Shown here: piece after piece, positions 7,107 to 16,478 of the stretch
How the letters are laid out: each line of letters begins with the position of its first letter
How positions within the stretch are numbered: the first letter of the stretch is position 1
Assembly (NCBI RefSeq): GCF_027587195.1
Contig: NZ_JAPDDP010000006.1
Span: 1 to 64,000 of the forward strand
Length of the DNA stretch: 64,000 bases
Direction of reading: 5' to 3'
DNA from: Solirubrobacter phytolaccae
GTDB taxonomy: Bacteria; Actinomycetota; Thermoleophilia; Solirubrobacterales; Solirubrobacteraceae
Position numbers and translations under genes: made by a program
Notes under the pieces: model-generated
Seen by the model: the letters and a program-made list of their open reading frames with translations, nothing else
Told to the model about the DNA's origin: nothing
Database searches by the model: none

Positions 7107-10100
7107 TTACCCTCGCGCGAACGTCCTCGCCGCGGTCCAGCTCGTCCCGTTCCACTCGCGCCACTGGCCGATCGAGGTCACCACGACGCAGTAGGTCGGG
7201 CTGCCGCAGGAGATCTGCGACGCCTTGCCGGTCGTGCCGGCGTGATGGGTCCAGGTCGTGCCGTCGTAGGTCCACATGCCGTTGCCGCCCTGGAAGCCGC
7301 CCGACGCGCAGAACGTGCCGGTCGGCGAGCAGGACACGGGGTACAGCTGCAACGTCTGGCCGCCGCTGGTCACGTTCGGCGTCGTCCAGCTCAGGCCGTC
7401 GAACACCCACGCCGGGTTGCCGTTGCCGCCGTAGCACTCGAGGGTGCTGCCGGCGACGCAGGCGAGCGCGTTGCCCTCGGACAGGAGGTCGTTGGTGGCC
7501 GTGACCGTCGTGCCGTTGAAGTGGCCCGTGAACGGGTTGCCGGTCATGACGCAGTCGTCGACCGCCGGGCACTCGACGCGGTTCCAGCCGTTGCCGTTGG
7601 TGGAGCCGTACGCGCTCGACCACGACGTCCCGTTCCACGTCCACACACGCGTCGAGCCGAAGCCGGTGATGCCACCCGCGACGCAGTACGTGATCGTGAC
7701 GCAGTCGAGGTCGTTGATCTGCATGACCGCGGGCGGGCTCGGCAGCGTCGTCCAGGACGTGCCGTCGAACTTGCGCACGCCACCGTCGTAGCCGGCGGCG
7801 AGGCAGTACGTCGCCGTCACGCAGGAGACCCGCTGCCGGTACGCGGTCCCCGGCACCGTCGAGTCGACCGCGGCGCTCCACGTGCCGCTGCCGACCTTCG
7901 TGTAGGCCTTGGCGTCGGAGTCCATGGCGAGGCAGAAGCTCGCCGTCGGGCACGAGATGTCGATGAGGTACACGCCGGGCGTGTTGTCGACGAGGATCGA
8001 CAGCGCCTTGGTCGCCGAGGCGCCGTTCGTGCCGGTGACCATGATCGTGAACGCCGGCGTCCCGGCGACCGTCGGCGTGCCCGTGAGCTGGCCCGTCGAC
8101 GCGTCGAGCGTCACGCCCGTCGGCAGCGTCCCGGAGCTCACGCTCCACGTGTACGGCGCGGTGCCGCCGAGCACCGCGAGGGTCTCGTCGTAGGGCTCGT
8201 TGATCTGCGCCGTCGGCAGCGACGAAGTGGTGATGCTGATGCCCGCGGGCAGGATCTCCAGCGTCAGCGCCTTGGTCGCCGTGCGGCCGTCGCGGTCGGT
8301 GGCGGTGACGCTCAGCTGGTTGGTGCCGTCGGCCGACGGCGTGCCCGTGATCTTGCCCGCCGCGGAGACGCTCAGGCCGGCGGGCACGCCGGAGTTGGCC
8401 TGCCACGTGTACGGCGCGCGCCCGCCGGACGCGCTCAGCGTCTGGTCGTAGGCGACGCTGATCATGCCCTGCGCGAGGCTCGAGCCGGTGATCGCCACCG
8501 GGTCCACGTCGGCGATCGTCAACGCCAGATCCGCGGTCTTGGTGCGCCCGCCGGCATCGGTGACGGTGACGCGCAGTGGCCCGCCGAACGGTGCCGTCGG
8601 CGTGCCGGAGAGGCGGCCGGACGCGCTCAGCGTCAGGCCGGTCGGCAGCTGCGCCGCCGCCCACGTGTAGGGCGCGACGCCACCGCTCGCGGTCAGCGTC
8701 TGGTCGTAGGCGACGTCGGCCTTGCCGCCCGGCAGCGCACCGGTCGTGACGGCGAGCGGCGGCGGCTCGACCGCGACCGTGAAGGCGCGCGTGGCCGGGC
8801 TCTGGTCGACGCCCTGCACGCGCAGCGTGAACGAGTACGAGCCCTCCCGGGTCGGCGTGCCCGAGATCCGGTTGCCGACCAGCGCCAGGCCCGCCGGCAG
8901 CGTGCCCGCGCTCACGTCCCACTTGTAGGGAGCGATGCCGCCCGCCGCGTCGAGCGTGGCGCCGTACACGGCGCCGGTCGTGGCCCCCGGGAGTGCCGTG
9001 GTCCTGAGCACCGTCGCCGGCGTCTTGGTCTTGATCGTGAACGTGCGCAGCCCGAGCTGGCCGAGGGCGTCCTTGGCCGCGACCTCGAACGTGCTCGTGC
9101 CGTAGCCCGTCGCGGTGCCGGTGAGCTTGCCGTCCTTGTCGAGCTTGAGCCCGGCCGGCAGCCGGCCCGAGTTGAGCGCGTAGGTGAGCGGCCCGCGCGT
9201 GGACGAGGCGGCGACCTTCGAGCTGTAGGCCTTGCCGTTGTCGGCGTCCGGGAGCGTCTTGGTCGTGAACGCGGGGACCGGCGGCTTGTCGGCCTGCGCG
9301 ATCGTCCAGTCCTCGGACCAGATGTTGCGGATGTTCTTGTCGAACGTGAAGTCCCAGACCTTGAAGCGCAGCCCGCCGCCGGCCTGCAGCCCGCCGGAGA
9401 GGCGCCACCACGGGTCCTTGTTCGTGTCGGCCTTGAGCTGCATGAACAGGTCGGCGGTCACGTACGGGCCGGCGACGTCATAGAAGTCGAAGATCAGCTT
9501 CGGGCCGATCGCGGCCTTGAGGTTGAGCGAGCCGCTCGGGGTGGGCTTGTAGGTCTTGAACGAGGACTCCGCCTTGCCGTACGGGCCGAGGCGGCTGCCG
9601 TCCCACTGCACGCCGAACTCGGTGGTCAGGGACTGCTCGACGTACGAGCTGAGCTTGGCGCCCACGGACGCCTCGCCGGTGACCTGGAAGTTGAGCTTGG
9701 GGACGATCACGACCGGCACGGGGCCGACGCTGAACGTCCACGGCGTGAAGCGGTAGTCCTGCGGCAGCAGGTTGAGCTCGAGCTCGCACTTGGCCTCGCC
9801 CTCGATCGAGACCGAGAGCGTCGCGTTCTGCTTGATCTTCACGCCGGCGTGGGCGTAGATCGTCAGCGGGTGCCAGAAGCCGCCCCAGGACAGGCCGATG
9901 CTCGTCCCGGCGTCGAAGTTCATGTCGCCGTCGATCGTCGCCTTGGCGCCGGTGGAGCAGCTGTAGGGGCGCTGGAAGCCCTTGTCGCCCTTGCCGGCGG
10001 CGGCGAACGCGCGCTTCCCGCCGTCGAAGCCCGGTTGCAGCTGCCGCAGCGCGCGTGCCGGATCGGCCTTGGCCATCGCCGCGTCGAACTCCTTCTCGGA

Positions 10101-10796
10101 CATCGACAGCTGCGGCTCGGAGACGATCTCGGCCTGCGGGCCGATCGCGGTCAGCGGCGCCGGGCCGCCGCGGGCGATCGTGCGGCCGCCCTCACGCCGG
10201 ACCGACTCGACCGCGACCAGCAGGCCACTCGGGGTCTGCGGGCCGACGCCGGCGGTGAGCACGGTGCCGGGCTGGACGAGCCCCTGGGGGTCGTCGACGA
10301 CGATGTCCCGGACCTCCTTGGCATCACCGGTCACCGACACGATCGCGGACGGGTCGGCGATCCGGGTCGCGCTCGCGACCTGCTGGCGGTAGCGGACGCC
10401 GACCCAGCCGGAGATGCCCTTGCGCAGCCGGGCGCGGGTCGTGTGGAAGGTCGCGTAGGTCGTGACCTCCTTGCCGCCGATGACCGCCGCGACGACCGTG
10501 TAGCGGCCCGGGCGGACCTTGCGCCACGTCGTCGACTTGGCGATCACGCGCTTGAAGCCCTTCGGCCCGGTGACCGTGACGCGCGGTTTGCTGCCCTTGG
10601 GCGCGAACTTGACGGAGACCCGCAGCGTCGTGCGCGCCTTGTTCGGCGACTTGCGCTTGAGCACGATCGAGCGCGCCTGTCCCTGCTCCGTACACGCCGC
10701 TGGGGCACAGACTGGGGTTGAGGCTGCAGCGGTGGAAGGGATCGCCGCCAACGCAGCGGCGCAGGCGGCGACGACGGCACGACGGGAAATGCGCAA
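7107..10796 (-). CDS. Secreted protein: Ig-like repeats plus seven-repeat Cys propeller
   Basis: 1229 residues. Sec signal peptide (Arg-rich start, hydrophobic AAALAAIP, cleavage near STAAAS). Residues about 40-480 form a large beta-rich extracellular domain of unknown type. About 485-870 holds five putative-Ig (He_PIG type) repeats, each with GGxAPYTW and LPxGLxL...GTPT signatures. From about 880 to the end seven repeats each begin with a Cys-pair strand such as ISCPTASFCLA, VSCVTATYCLA or ISCGSPTYCVV and continue with W-x-G-T-S/T-W. This suggests a seven-bladed propeller with one disulfide per blade. No anchor motif is visible. Probable adhesion or ligand-binding protein; function unknown. 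Transcribed alone. Confidence 0.85.
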   Translation of the reverse strand: MRISRRAVVAACAAALAAIPSTAAASTPVCAPAACTEQGQARSIVLKRKSPNKARTTLRVSVKFAPKGSKPRVTVTGPKGFKRVIAKSTTWRKVRPGRYTVVAAVIGGKEVTTYATFHTTRARLRKGISGWVGVRYRQQVASATRIADPSAIVSVTGDAKEVRDIVVDDPQGLVQPGTVLTAGVGPQTPSGLLVAVESVRREGGRTIARGGPAPLTAIGPQAEIVSEPQLSMSEKEFDAAMAKADPARALRQLQPGFDGGKRAFAAAGKGDKGFQRPYSCSTGAKATIDGDMNFDAGTSIGLSWGGFWHPLTIYAHAGVKIKQNATLSVSIEGEAKCELELNLLPQDYRFTPWTFSVGPVPVVIVPKLNFQVTGEASVGAKLSSYVEQSLTTEFGVQWDGSRLGPYGKAESSFKTYKPTPSGSLNLKAAIGPKLIFDFYDVAGPYVTADLFMQLKADTNKDPWWRLSGGLQAGGGLRFKVWDFTFDKNIRNIWSEDWTIAQADKPPVPAFTTKTLPDADNGKAYSSKVAASSTRGPLTYALNSGRLPAGLKLDKDGKLTGTATGYGTSTFEVAAKDALGQLGLRTFTIKTKTPATVLRTTALPGATTGAVYGATLDAAGGIAPYKWDVSAGTLPAGLALVGNRISGTPTREGSYSFTLRVQGVDQSPATRAFTVAVEPPPLAVTTGALPGGKADVAYDQTLTASGGVAPYTWAAAQLPTGLTLSASGRLSGTPTAPFGGPLRVTVTDAGGRTKTADLALTIADVDPVAITGSSLAQGMISVAYDQTLSASGGRAPYTWQANSGVPAGLSVSAAGKITGTPSADGTNQLSVTATDRDGRTATKALTLEILPAGISITTSSLPTAQINEPYDETLAVLGGTAPYTWSVSSGTLPTGVTLDASTGQLTGTPTVAGTPAFTIMVTGTNGASATKALSILVDNTPGVYLIDISCPTASFCLAMDSDAKAYTKVGSGTWSAAVDSTVPGTAYRQRVSCVTATYCLAAGYDGGVRKFDGTSWTTLPSPPAVMQINDLDCVTITYCVAGGITGFGSTRVWTWNGTSWSSAYGSTNGNGWNRVECPAVDDCVMTGNPFTGHFNGTTVTATNDLLSEGNALACVAGSTLECYGGNGNPAWVFDGLSWTTPNVTSGGQTLQLYPVSCSPTGTFCASGGFQGGNGMWTYDGTTWTHHAGTTGKASQISCGSPTYCVVVTSIGQWREWNGTSWTAARTFARG

Positions 10797-10857
10797 AGCG
10801 GACTCCGTGGTTCGAGGGGGCTGACCACTCGGTCGTCGCCCGCGCGCAAAACTTGAG

Positions 10858-11805
10858 CTACTGCAGGTCTATGACAACCTTGCCGACGGCGCCGGCCTCG
10901 ACCGCGTCGTGCGCGGCGGAGGTCTCCGCGAGCGGGAAGCGGTGCAGCGGCTGGGTGGTGAGCGCCCCGACGTTCACGGCCTTGGACACGCCGCCGATCG
11001 CGTCGTGCTTCGCCGGCTCCGGGATCGTGTAGAGCAGCATGAACTTCAACGTCAGGTTCGCCGTCATCGCCGCGCGCACGGGCAGCTCGGCCGTCGGCTG
11101 GTCGGCCGCGTAGCTGACGATCGTGGCGTGGTCGTTGGCCACTGCGAGGTCCAGCTCGAGGTTCGGCCCGAGCGCGACCTCGACGATCCGGTCGACCTTG
11201 CCGATCTTCTCGGCGGCGCCGTCCTCGCGGTAGTTGACGATCACGTCGGCGGCGCTCGCGAGCTCCGCCTTCTCGGGGCTGGAGACGGTGGTGATGACCT
11301 CCGCGCCGCCCCACTTGGCCAGCTCGATCGCGGCGTGCCCGACCGCGCCCGCGCCGCCCGCGACGAGCACGCGCTTGCCCTCGATCGGGCCGTCGGAGAA
11401 CAGGCAGTGGTAGGCGGTGAGCGCGGGCACGCCCAGCGACGCGCCGAGCTCGAACGTCGCGTCGCCCAGCGGCACGGCCTTCTCGACCGGCACGACCGTG
11501 TACTCCGCGGCCGTGCCGTACGGGTTCTGCCAGGCCGCGAGGTAGACCCACACCCGCTCGCCCTTCCAGGCCTTCGCGACGCCGTCGCCGACGGCGTCGA
11601 TCACGCCCGCGCCGTCCTGCCCGGGCACCTGGAACGGGAAGTTCAGCGCGCCCGTCGCGCCCGCGCGGAACTTCCAGTCGGTCGGGTTCACGCCCGCGAC
11701 GGCGAGCTTGACGCGCACCTCACCGGGGCCGGGTTGGGGCGTCTCGATCTCGCCGACGGTCAGGACGTCGGACGAGCCGGTCTCGGAGTAAGTGGCCGCG
11801 ATCAT
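10858..11805 (-). CDS. Zinc-less MDR, quinone oxidoreductase-like
   Basis: 315 residues, medium-chain dehydrogenase/reductase fold without the zinc ligands. The N-terminal domain has AGVNPTDWK and PGQDGAGV; the nucleotide-binding loop is VAGGAGAVGHAAIELAKW, which fits an NADPH quinone oxidoreductase (Qor) subfamily. The start ATG overlaps the stop of the upstream enolase-superfamily gene by 4 bp, so the two are translationally coupled. The partner suggests it may reduce or oxidise an intermediate of sugar-acid metabolism, but a detoxifying quinone reductase is equally possible. Confidence 0.85.
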   Translation of the reverse strand: MIAATYSETGSSDVLTVGEIETPQPGPGEVRVKLAVAGVNPTDWKFRAGATGALNFPFQVPGQDGAGVIDAVGDGVAKAWKGERVWVYLAAWQNPYGTAAEYTVVPVEKAVPLGDATFELGASLGVPALTAYHCLFSDGPIEGKRVLVAGGAGAVGHAAIELAKWGGAEVITTVSSPEKAELASAADVIVNYREDGAAEKIGKVDRIVEVALGPNLELDLAVANDHATIVSYAADQPTAELPVRAAMTANLTLKFMLLYTIPEPAKHDAIGGVSKAVNVGALTTQPLHRFPLAETSAAHDAVEAGAVGKVVIDLQ

Positions 11806-13100
11806 TCGTCAAAGAATGGCTCACCCGCTCGCGCGTACTCACGGGCGAGGTCCAGGTTGAGCGTCACGCCGAGCCCGGGACGGTCCGGAACCGTGATCCG
11901 TCCGCGATCGATCACCGGCCCGTCATGGCCGACGGCGAGGTCGTTCCAGAACGGCACGCTCATCCCGTGCCACTCGAGCGCGAGGAAGTTCGGGATCGCC
12001 GCGCACACGTGCACGTTGGCCATCGTCCCGATCGGGGACGCGATGCAGTGCGGCGCCACGGAGATGTAGTGCGTGTCCGCGTAGTCGGCGATCCGGCGCG
12101 TCTCCAGGAGCCCGCCCGTCTTCTGCGGATCGGGCGCGGCGACGTCGATCGCGCCGTTCTCGAACGCTTCCCGGAAGCCGTGGCGCATGTAGCCGTTCTC
12201 GCCCGTGGCGATCGTCGTCGTGGTCGACTTGGTGACCCGCGCGAGCGCCTGCACGTTCTCCGGCGGGACCGGGTCCTCCAGCCACATCAGGCCGAGCGGC
12301 TCCAGCTCGTGCGCGAGCCGCTGCGCGTCGGCGACCTGGTAGCGCCAGTGGCAGTCGAAGGCCACGTCGACCTCGTCGCCCACCGCGTCGATGACCGCCG
12401 CCGCCAGCTCGACCATGTACTTGATCTCGGCGCGCGAGAGCGTGCCGGAAGCCGTGTCCTGCATGTACGGCGTGGGCACGTCGAGATCGAACTTGAGCGC
12501 GGAGAAGCCGAGGTCGGCGACCACCTGCTTGGCCCGCGCCGCGTACAGCTCGGGCGTGAAGACCTCGTCCGGCGCGGCCTTGGCGTACGCGCGGCCGTGC
12601 TCGGGGTTGCGGATCGCGCCCACCGCGACCGCGTCCGGCCCCTCCTGCCCCCAGCGCGCCGGCCGCTCGACCATCGTCGCGTCCATCGAGTGCAGCGCCT
12701 CGCCGGCGTGGCAGTCGGCGTACATGCGGATCGAGTCACGGAACTTACCGCCGAGCAGGCGGTGGATCGGCACGCCGTAGTGCTGGCCGACAAGGTCCCA
12801 CAACGCGGCCTCGATCCCGCTGATCGCGTTGTAGACGATGCCCGCGGCCGAGCCCGCGCCGGAGCTCCCCCAGCGCAGCTTGGCCCATAGGCGGTCGACG
12901 TCGCGGGCGTCCTCGCCGATCAGCAGCGGCGAGAGATCGCGGATGATCGCGGTCAGCCCGGGCGCGCAGAAGCACTCGCCCAGGCCGCTCAGGCCCTCCC
13001 CCTCGGCATCGACGCGCACGTACGTCCAGTCGTAGTTCGCCTCGACGACGGCGGTGTGCACACCGGTGATCCTCATCGGCCGCATCGTGTCAAACCGCAC
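11802..13100 (-). CDS. Enolase-superfamily sugar-acid dehydratase (mandelate racemase subgroup)
   Basis: 432 residues from the GTG at 13100; later in-frame ATGs at 13085 and 13076 are also possible, the last giving the usual MRITGV start. Catalytic residues can be placed: Lys203 (ALKFDLD), metal ligands Asp249 (AFDCHW), Glu275 (WLEDPVPPEN) and Glu301 (ATGENG), the Asp324 dyad residue (APDPQKTGG) and general base His351 (APHCIASP). This set fits acid-sugar dehydratases (gluconate, galactonate, related aldonates) that make 2-keto-3-deoxy acids. It would supply the substrate of the FAH-type dehydratase encoded at 4347. First gene of a two-gene unit with the quinone-oxidoreductase-like gene. Confidence 0.85.
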   Translation of the reverse strand: MRFDTMRPMRITGVHTAVVEANYDWTYVRVDAEGEGLSGLGECFCAPGLTAIIRDLSPLLIGEDARDVDRLWAKLRWGSSGAGSAAGIVYNAISGIEAALWDLVGQHYGVPIHRLLGGKFRDSIRMYADCHAGEALHSMDATMVERPARWGQEGPDAVAVGAIRNPEHGRAYAKAAPDEVFTPELYAARAKQVVADLGFSALKFDLDVPTPYMQDTASGTLSRAEIKYMVELAAAVIDAVGDEVDVAFDCHWRYQVADAQRLAHELEPLGLMWLEDPVPPENVQALARVTKSTTTTIATGENGYMRHGFREAFENGAIDVAAPDPQKTGGLLETRRIADYADTHYISVAPHCIASPIGTMANVHVCAAIPNFLALEWHGMSVPFWNDLAVGHDGPVIDRGRITVPDRPGLGVTLNLDLAREYARAGEPFFDE

Positions 13101-13215
13101 CGCCCGAGGTCCTCACACCTCCGGTGGCGGTCTGGTCATCCAAACGACGGTTTCGGCGCCACCTCGACACATGTCCAGCTGGGTTCGGCGGCGACGAGCC
13201 CTAGCCTCGCCGGCG

Positions 13216-14253
13216 GTGACACACACAGCGAGAACTCTGGCCGCGAGCGCGCTGGCCACCATGATCTGCAGTGCCGTGGTCGCGCCGACCGCTTCGGCCG
13301 ACGACGTGTACTTCTCGGTCGGCCTGAACCCGTGGGCCACGATCGGCCTGACCGTCGACGACTTCGCCAAGACCCGCATCGAGTACACACGCGGCGGGCG
13401 GGTGCTCGCGAGCAGCGTCAGCGGCTCTTCTCCCTACGCGTTCTACAACGAGCTCCGGCTCGGCGCCCTGGTCAGCGGGGACGTCCTCAACCTCTACCGC
13501 AACGGCAGCTTCAGCGGCGCCTTCACCTACACAGGCCCGCCGTCCATCGGCGCGGATGCGTGCGCCGGCCGCACGTCCTTCACCGTCACCGGCGATGAGG
13601 GAGCACGGATCGAGGACGCGGGTTCCTACTTCGCCGACGTCCCGGGCTCCCGCGGCGAGGCCCGGTTCACGAATGGCAATCCGGCGACGATCACGCTCGC
13701 GCGGCCGCTGTCGTCGGGCGAGACCGTCTATGCGGAGACAGTGCGCTCGAGCGCGTGGAACGAGGGCTCGAAGGTCTTCGTCCATTCGTACGGGGTGAAG
13801 ACCATCGGCGCCTGTGCCGCTCCGGAGGTGCCGGCTGAGCCGCAGCCACCCGTGACCACGCCAACACCGACGCCCGAAGCATCGCCTGACTCGCGCCGTC
13901 CTGACGCCGGCCGGGAGTTCCAGCAGGCCATCGGCCGGACAGGCGCCCAGCTCGGTGCGTTCACCCCGGCCAAGCTGGCCCGCAAGGGCAAGCTGACGCT
14001 GGCCGTCGACGTCCCCGCCGCCGGTACGACGAAGCTCCGCCTCACGACCAAGGCCAAAGGTCGGACAGTGGTGCTCGGCTCAGGTACCGCCGTGTCGCGA
14101 TCGGGTCAGACCACGAAGGTCACGCTGAAGCTCACCGCGGACGCACGTGCCCTGCTCAAGCGTTCGAAGCGCCTCAAGGTCACCCTCAAGGGGACGTTCA
14201 TCGGGGGCGGCAGGACCACGACCCAGACGACCAGCGTCACGCTGAAGCGGTAG
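13216..14253 (+). CDS. Secreted protein with C-terminal basic beta domain
   Basis: 345 residues from the GTG at 13216; an ATG at 13171 is an alternative with an Arg-rich N-region. The start encodes a signal peptide (hydrophobic ALATMICSAVVAP, cleavage near TASA-DD). Residues about 30-220 are a beta-rich domain with a probable disulfide pair (ACAGR and GACAAP). A Pro/Thr linker follows. The last 90 residues are a Lys/Arg-rich beta domain (KLTLAVDVPAAGTTKLRL ... TTSVTLKR), which also ends the calcium-repeat protein at 33233. No catalytic motif seen; function unknown. Divergent from the enolase-superfamily gene. Confidence 0.75.
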   Translation: MTHTARTLAASALATMICSAVVAPTASADDVYFSVGLNPWATIGLTVDDFAKTRIEYTRGGRVLASSVSGSSPYAFYNELRLGALVSGDVLNLYRNGSFSGAFTYTGPPSIGADACAGRTSFTVTGDEGARIEDAGSYFADVPGSRGEARFTNGNPATITLARPLSSGETVYAETVRSSAWNEGSKVFVHSYGVKTIGACAAPEVPAEPQPPVTTPTPTPEASPDSRRPDAGREFQQAIGRTGAQLGAFTPAKLARKGKLTLAVDVPAAGTTKLRLTTKAKGRTVVLGSGTAVSRSGQTTKVTLKLTADARALLKRSKRLKVTLKGTFIGGGRTTTQTTSVTLKR

Positions 14254-14279
14254 GGCGCCGCGCGTCGAGCGCGGCGCCC
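14253..14279. terminator. Bidirectional hairpin terminator
   Basis: GGGCGCCGCGC-GTCGA-GCGCGGCGCCC, a perfect 11-bp stem with a 5-base loop. It overlaps the last base of the stop codon of the secreted + strand gene and lies just before the stop of the convergent carboxypeptidase. No T-tract, as is usual in GC-rich actinobacteria. Confidence 0.7.
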
Positions 14280-14291
14280 ACCCAGCGGGTC

Positions 14292-14687
14292 CTACGGGTT
14301 CGTCGTGCTCAGCGTGAACGTCAGCGTCTTGCTGTACGTCCCGGTGCGGAGCGCGTCGGTGCGGCCGATGACCTGCTTGAAGCCCAGCGTCACGACGTCG
14401 CTGGACACCGGCGCGCTGTAGGTGTGCAGCGTCAGCGGCGTGGCCCCGAGCGGCGCGAAGGCGCCGGTCTTGGCCTGCAGCTGCAGCGGCTGCGGCAGCG
14501 AGAACGTGCCGTTGACGAGGTGGCCCGGGTTCGGGCCCGCGTCGGACACGCTCAGCGTCGCGTCACCGGCCGTCGAGGTGACGGTGGCGTCGGACGAGGT
14601 CACGTACTCCTTGTCCACACCGGGCTGGAACGGCCCGAGCACCGCGGGCGCGCCGAGCGACAGCGACAGCGTCGCCGGGACGGTACC
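14292..14687 (-). other. C-terminal LSTT-type domain, copy A (in M14 peptidase)
   Basis: Encodes residues 569-699. Landmarks shared with the other copies: VPATLSLSLG, FQPGV, STAGDATLSVSD, HLVNG, LPQPLQ, FKQ, TDALRTG and the terminal [10 protein letters not shown]. Fills the position of a sorting or retention module after the catalytic domain. Confidence 0.85.
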
Positions 14688-16391
14688 GCCGACCGTCGAC
14701 CCGTCGCAGGAGCCGTAGTACCGGACCGCCGTCCGCAGGAACGGCAGCACGGAGGCCGCGTCCAGCATCGGGGCGACCAAGCCGCCCAGCGGCTGCTTGA
14801 GCGGCACGAGCACGCCGTTGCCCCACGGCACGACCTTGATGCCGTGGATCGCGAGCCGTTCGGCGATCGAGCCGGCCTGGATCGGCGTCGGGCTGATGCT
14901 CGACCGCGGTGCGTTGTAGTCGGCCAGCGTCATGAAGTAGCCGCACGGCGACGGATTGAGGATCCGCTCCGCGAGCGGCGTGTCGACGTCGGGCTGGTCG
15001 TTCGGGTTCGCGCCGACGCTCGGCACGAGCGGCCACGGGTAGGACCCGCGCAGCACGGTGCGGTTGACGGTCTGCCCCGTCTGGTACGCCTCGGAAGCCT
15101 TGTTGAGCGCCACGATCTGGTTGAGCTTGGAGTAGAAGTACCGGTAGGCCTCCCAGTTCTCCCACAGGTGCGCGTAGGCCTTGCGGTTCTCGTTCGGGCG
15201 GGTGTTCGTGCCGCCCTCGGCCGGACGCGTCGTGCCCGGCGCGGCACGCGCCTCACCGAGCAGGCCGATGCTGTTCTTGAGCGCCGACGTGTTGCGCAGG
15301 ATGCCCTCGTGGCTGTCGCCGCCGGTGCTGTACGGACCCATCCACCAGCCCGACTGGGCCGCGGCGCCGTACATCCATTCGTTGACGAGGAACTTGCCCT
15401 CGTTGAACAGCGGCTCGTACACGTTGAGGTGACGCGCGGTGAGGATCGGCAGGTCCTCGCTGTCGCCCTCGTGGTTGTCCACCGAGACGTCGGGCGTGTA
15501 GTCGCGGATGAGCTGCGCCTGCGCCTTGGTCTCGGCCTGCTCGATCAGCGCGTGGTCACGGTTGAGGTCCTGCCCGGTCGAGTTGCCGCGCTGGTTGAGC
15601 GCGCGGCCGTCCGGGTTGCTCGACGGCATGATCAGCACGGTGATCTTGCTGAGCATGTCGAGGATCGTCGGATCGTTCGTGGTCGCGAGCTGGCGAGCCA
15701 TCGTGAAGCACGTCTCGCGGCCCGAGGCCTCGTTGCCGTGCACGTTGCAGTTGACCCAGAACGTCGGCCGGGCCGAGATCTCCGCCGCGGTGTCCGGCGG
15801 CTTCGGGTAGCCGAGGATGTACAGATCCAGCGGCCGGTTCTGGATCGTCCGCGTGAGCTCCACGCGGCGGAAGCGGTCACTCGCCGCGTCCAGCGCGACC
15901 GCGAACGTCTCTTCCTCAGCGGTGGTGGTGTACGGCCGCTGGAGCGGCTCGGTGGCCGCGGTGTCGCGCTTCTCCCACGCCGTCAGCAGCTCCGCTGGGC
16001 CGGGATGGCCGAGCGTGGTGCCGGTCACCGGCGTCGAGTACGGCTTGAGCACGGCGCCCGTGCCGGTGCCGAAGCGTGCCCGGACGCGCCAGCGGAAGCC
16101 GTCGCCGAGCTTGAAGCCGGAGTCCGCGAACGACGGCTTGTCCGGCGTGATCGTGCGCTGCGACTGCCAGACGCCGACGACCGTTCCGGCCGTGGTGTCG
16201 GGCGTCCCGAGCGGCGCGCGCTCGATCTGGTAGTCCGTCGCGCCGGCCACCGGGTTCCACTTGAGCGTGGTGAACCCGACGTCCTGAGTCGCAGTCAGGC
16301 CCGTCACCTGATCTGGCTCTTGCGCGGACGCCGCAGCCGGAAACAGCAGCATCGCGGCGCCGAGCGCCGCGATCAATCCCCTACTCCTCAT
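14292..16391 (-). CDS. Secreted M14 zinc carboxypeptidase with FnIII and C-terminal LSTT-type domain
   Basis: 699 residues. Signal peptide (LIAALGAAMLLFPAAASA), then a fibronectin-III-like domain at about 28-127 and an M14 metallopeptidase domain at about 150-480. Zinc ligands His218 and Glu221 lie in VHGNEASGRE, and a third His at 307 in DNHEGD. Substrate-binding residues sit in NPDGR, with a candidate catalytic Glu in LLGEARA. The last 131 residues form a beta domain ending [10 protein letters not shown]. The same module ends the double amidase and both DUF1080 proteins in this window. M14 enzymes remove C-terminal residues from peptides or cell-wall stem peptides. Likely surface-held; sits in the same orientation directly downstream of the double amidase. 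Confidence 0.88.
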   Translation of the reverse strand: MRSRGLIAALGAAMLLFPAAASAQEPDQVTGLTATQDVGFTTLKWNPVAGATDYQIERAPLGTPDTTAGTVVGVWQSQRTITPDKPSFADSGFKLGDGFRWRVRARFGTGTGAVLKPYSTPVTGTTLGHPGPAELLTAWEKRDTAATEPLQRPYTTTAEEETFAVALDAASDRFRRVELTRTIQNRPLDLYILGYPKPPDTAAEISARPTFWVNCNVHGNEASGRETCFTMARQLATTNDPTILDMLSKITVLIMPSSNPDGRALNQRGNSTGQDLNRDHALIEQAETKAQAQLIRDYTPDVSVDNHEGDSEDLPILTARHLNVYEPLFNEGKFLVNEWMYGAAAQSGWWMGPYSTGGDSHEGILRNTSALKNSIGLLGEARAAPGTTRPAEGGTNTRPNENRKAYAHLWENWEAYRYFYSKLNQIVALNKASEAYQTGQTVNRTVLRGSYPWPLVPSVGANPNDQPDVDTPLAERILNPSPCGYFMTLADYNAPRSSISPTPIQAGSIAERLAIHGIKVVPWGNGVLVPLKQPLGGLVAPMLDAASVLPFLRTAVRYYGSCDGSTVGGTVPATLSLSLGAPAVLGPFQPGVDKEYVTSSDATVTSTAGDATLSVSDAGPNPGHLVNGTFSLPQPLQLQAKTGAFAPLGATPLTLHTYSAPVSSDVVTLGFKQVIGRTDALRTGTYSKTLTFTLSTTNP

Positions 16392-16478
16392 GAACCCCCC
16401 CGGGTCTCGAAGTGAGCGGAACCTATCCGGAAGTCCAGGTCCCGCGCAGTGGCGGGCACCGCAATTGGGCCGACGGGG

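Noticed and set aside
6963-10721. 1252-residue plus-strand frame opposite the Ig/propeller protein
   Set aside because: Arg/Ala/Val-rich with no domain; the minus-strand reading has a signal peptide and clear repeats.
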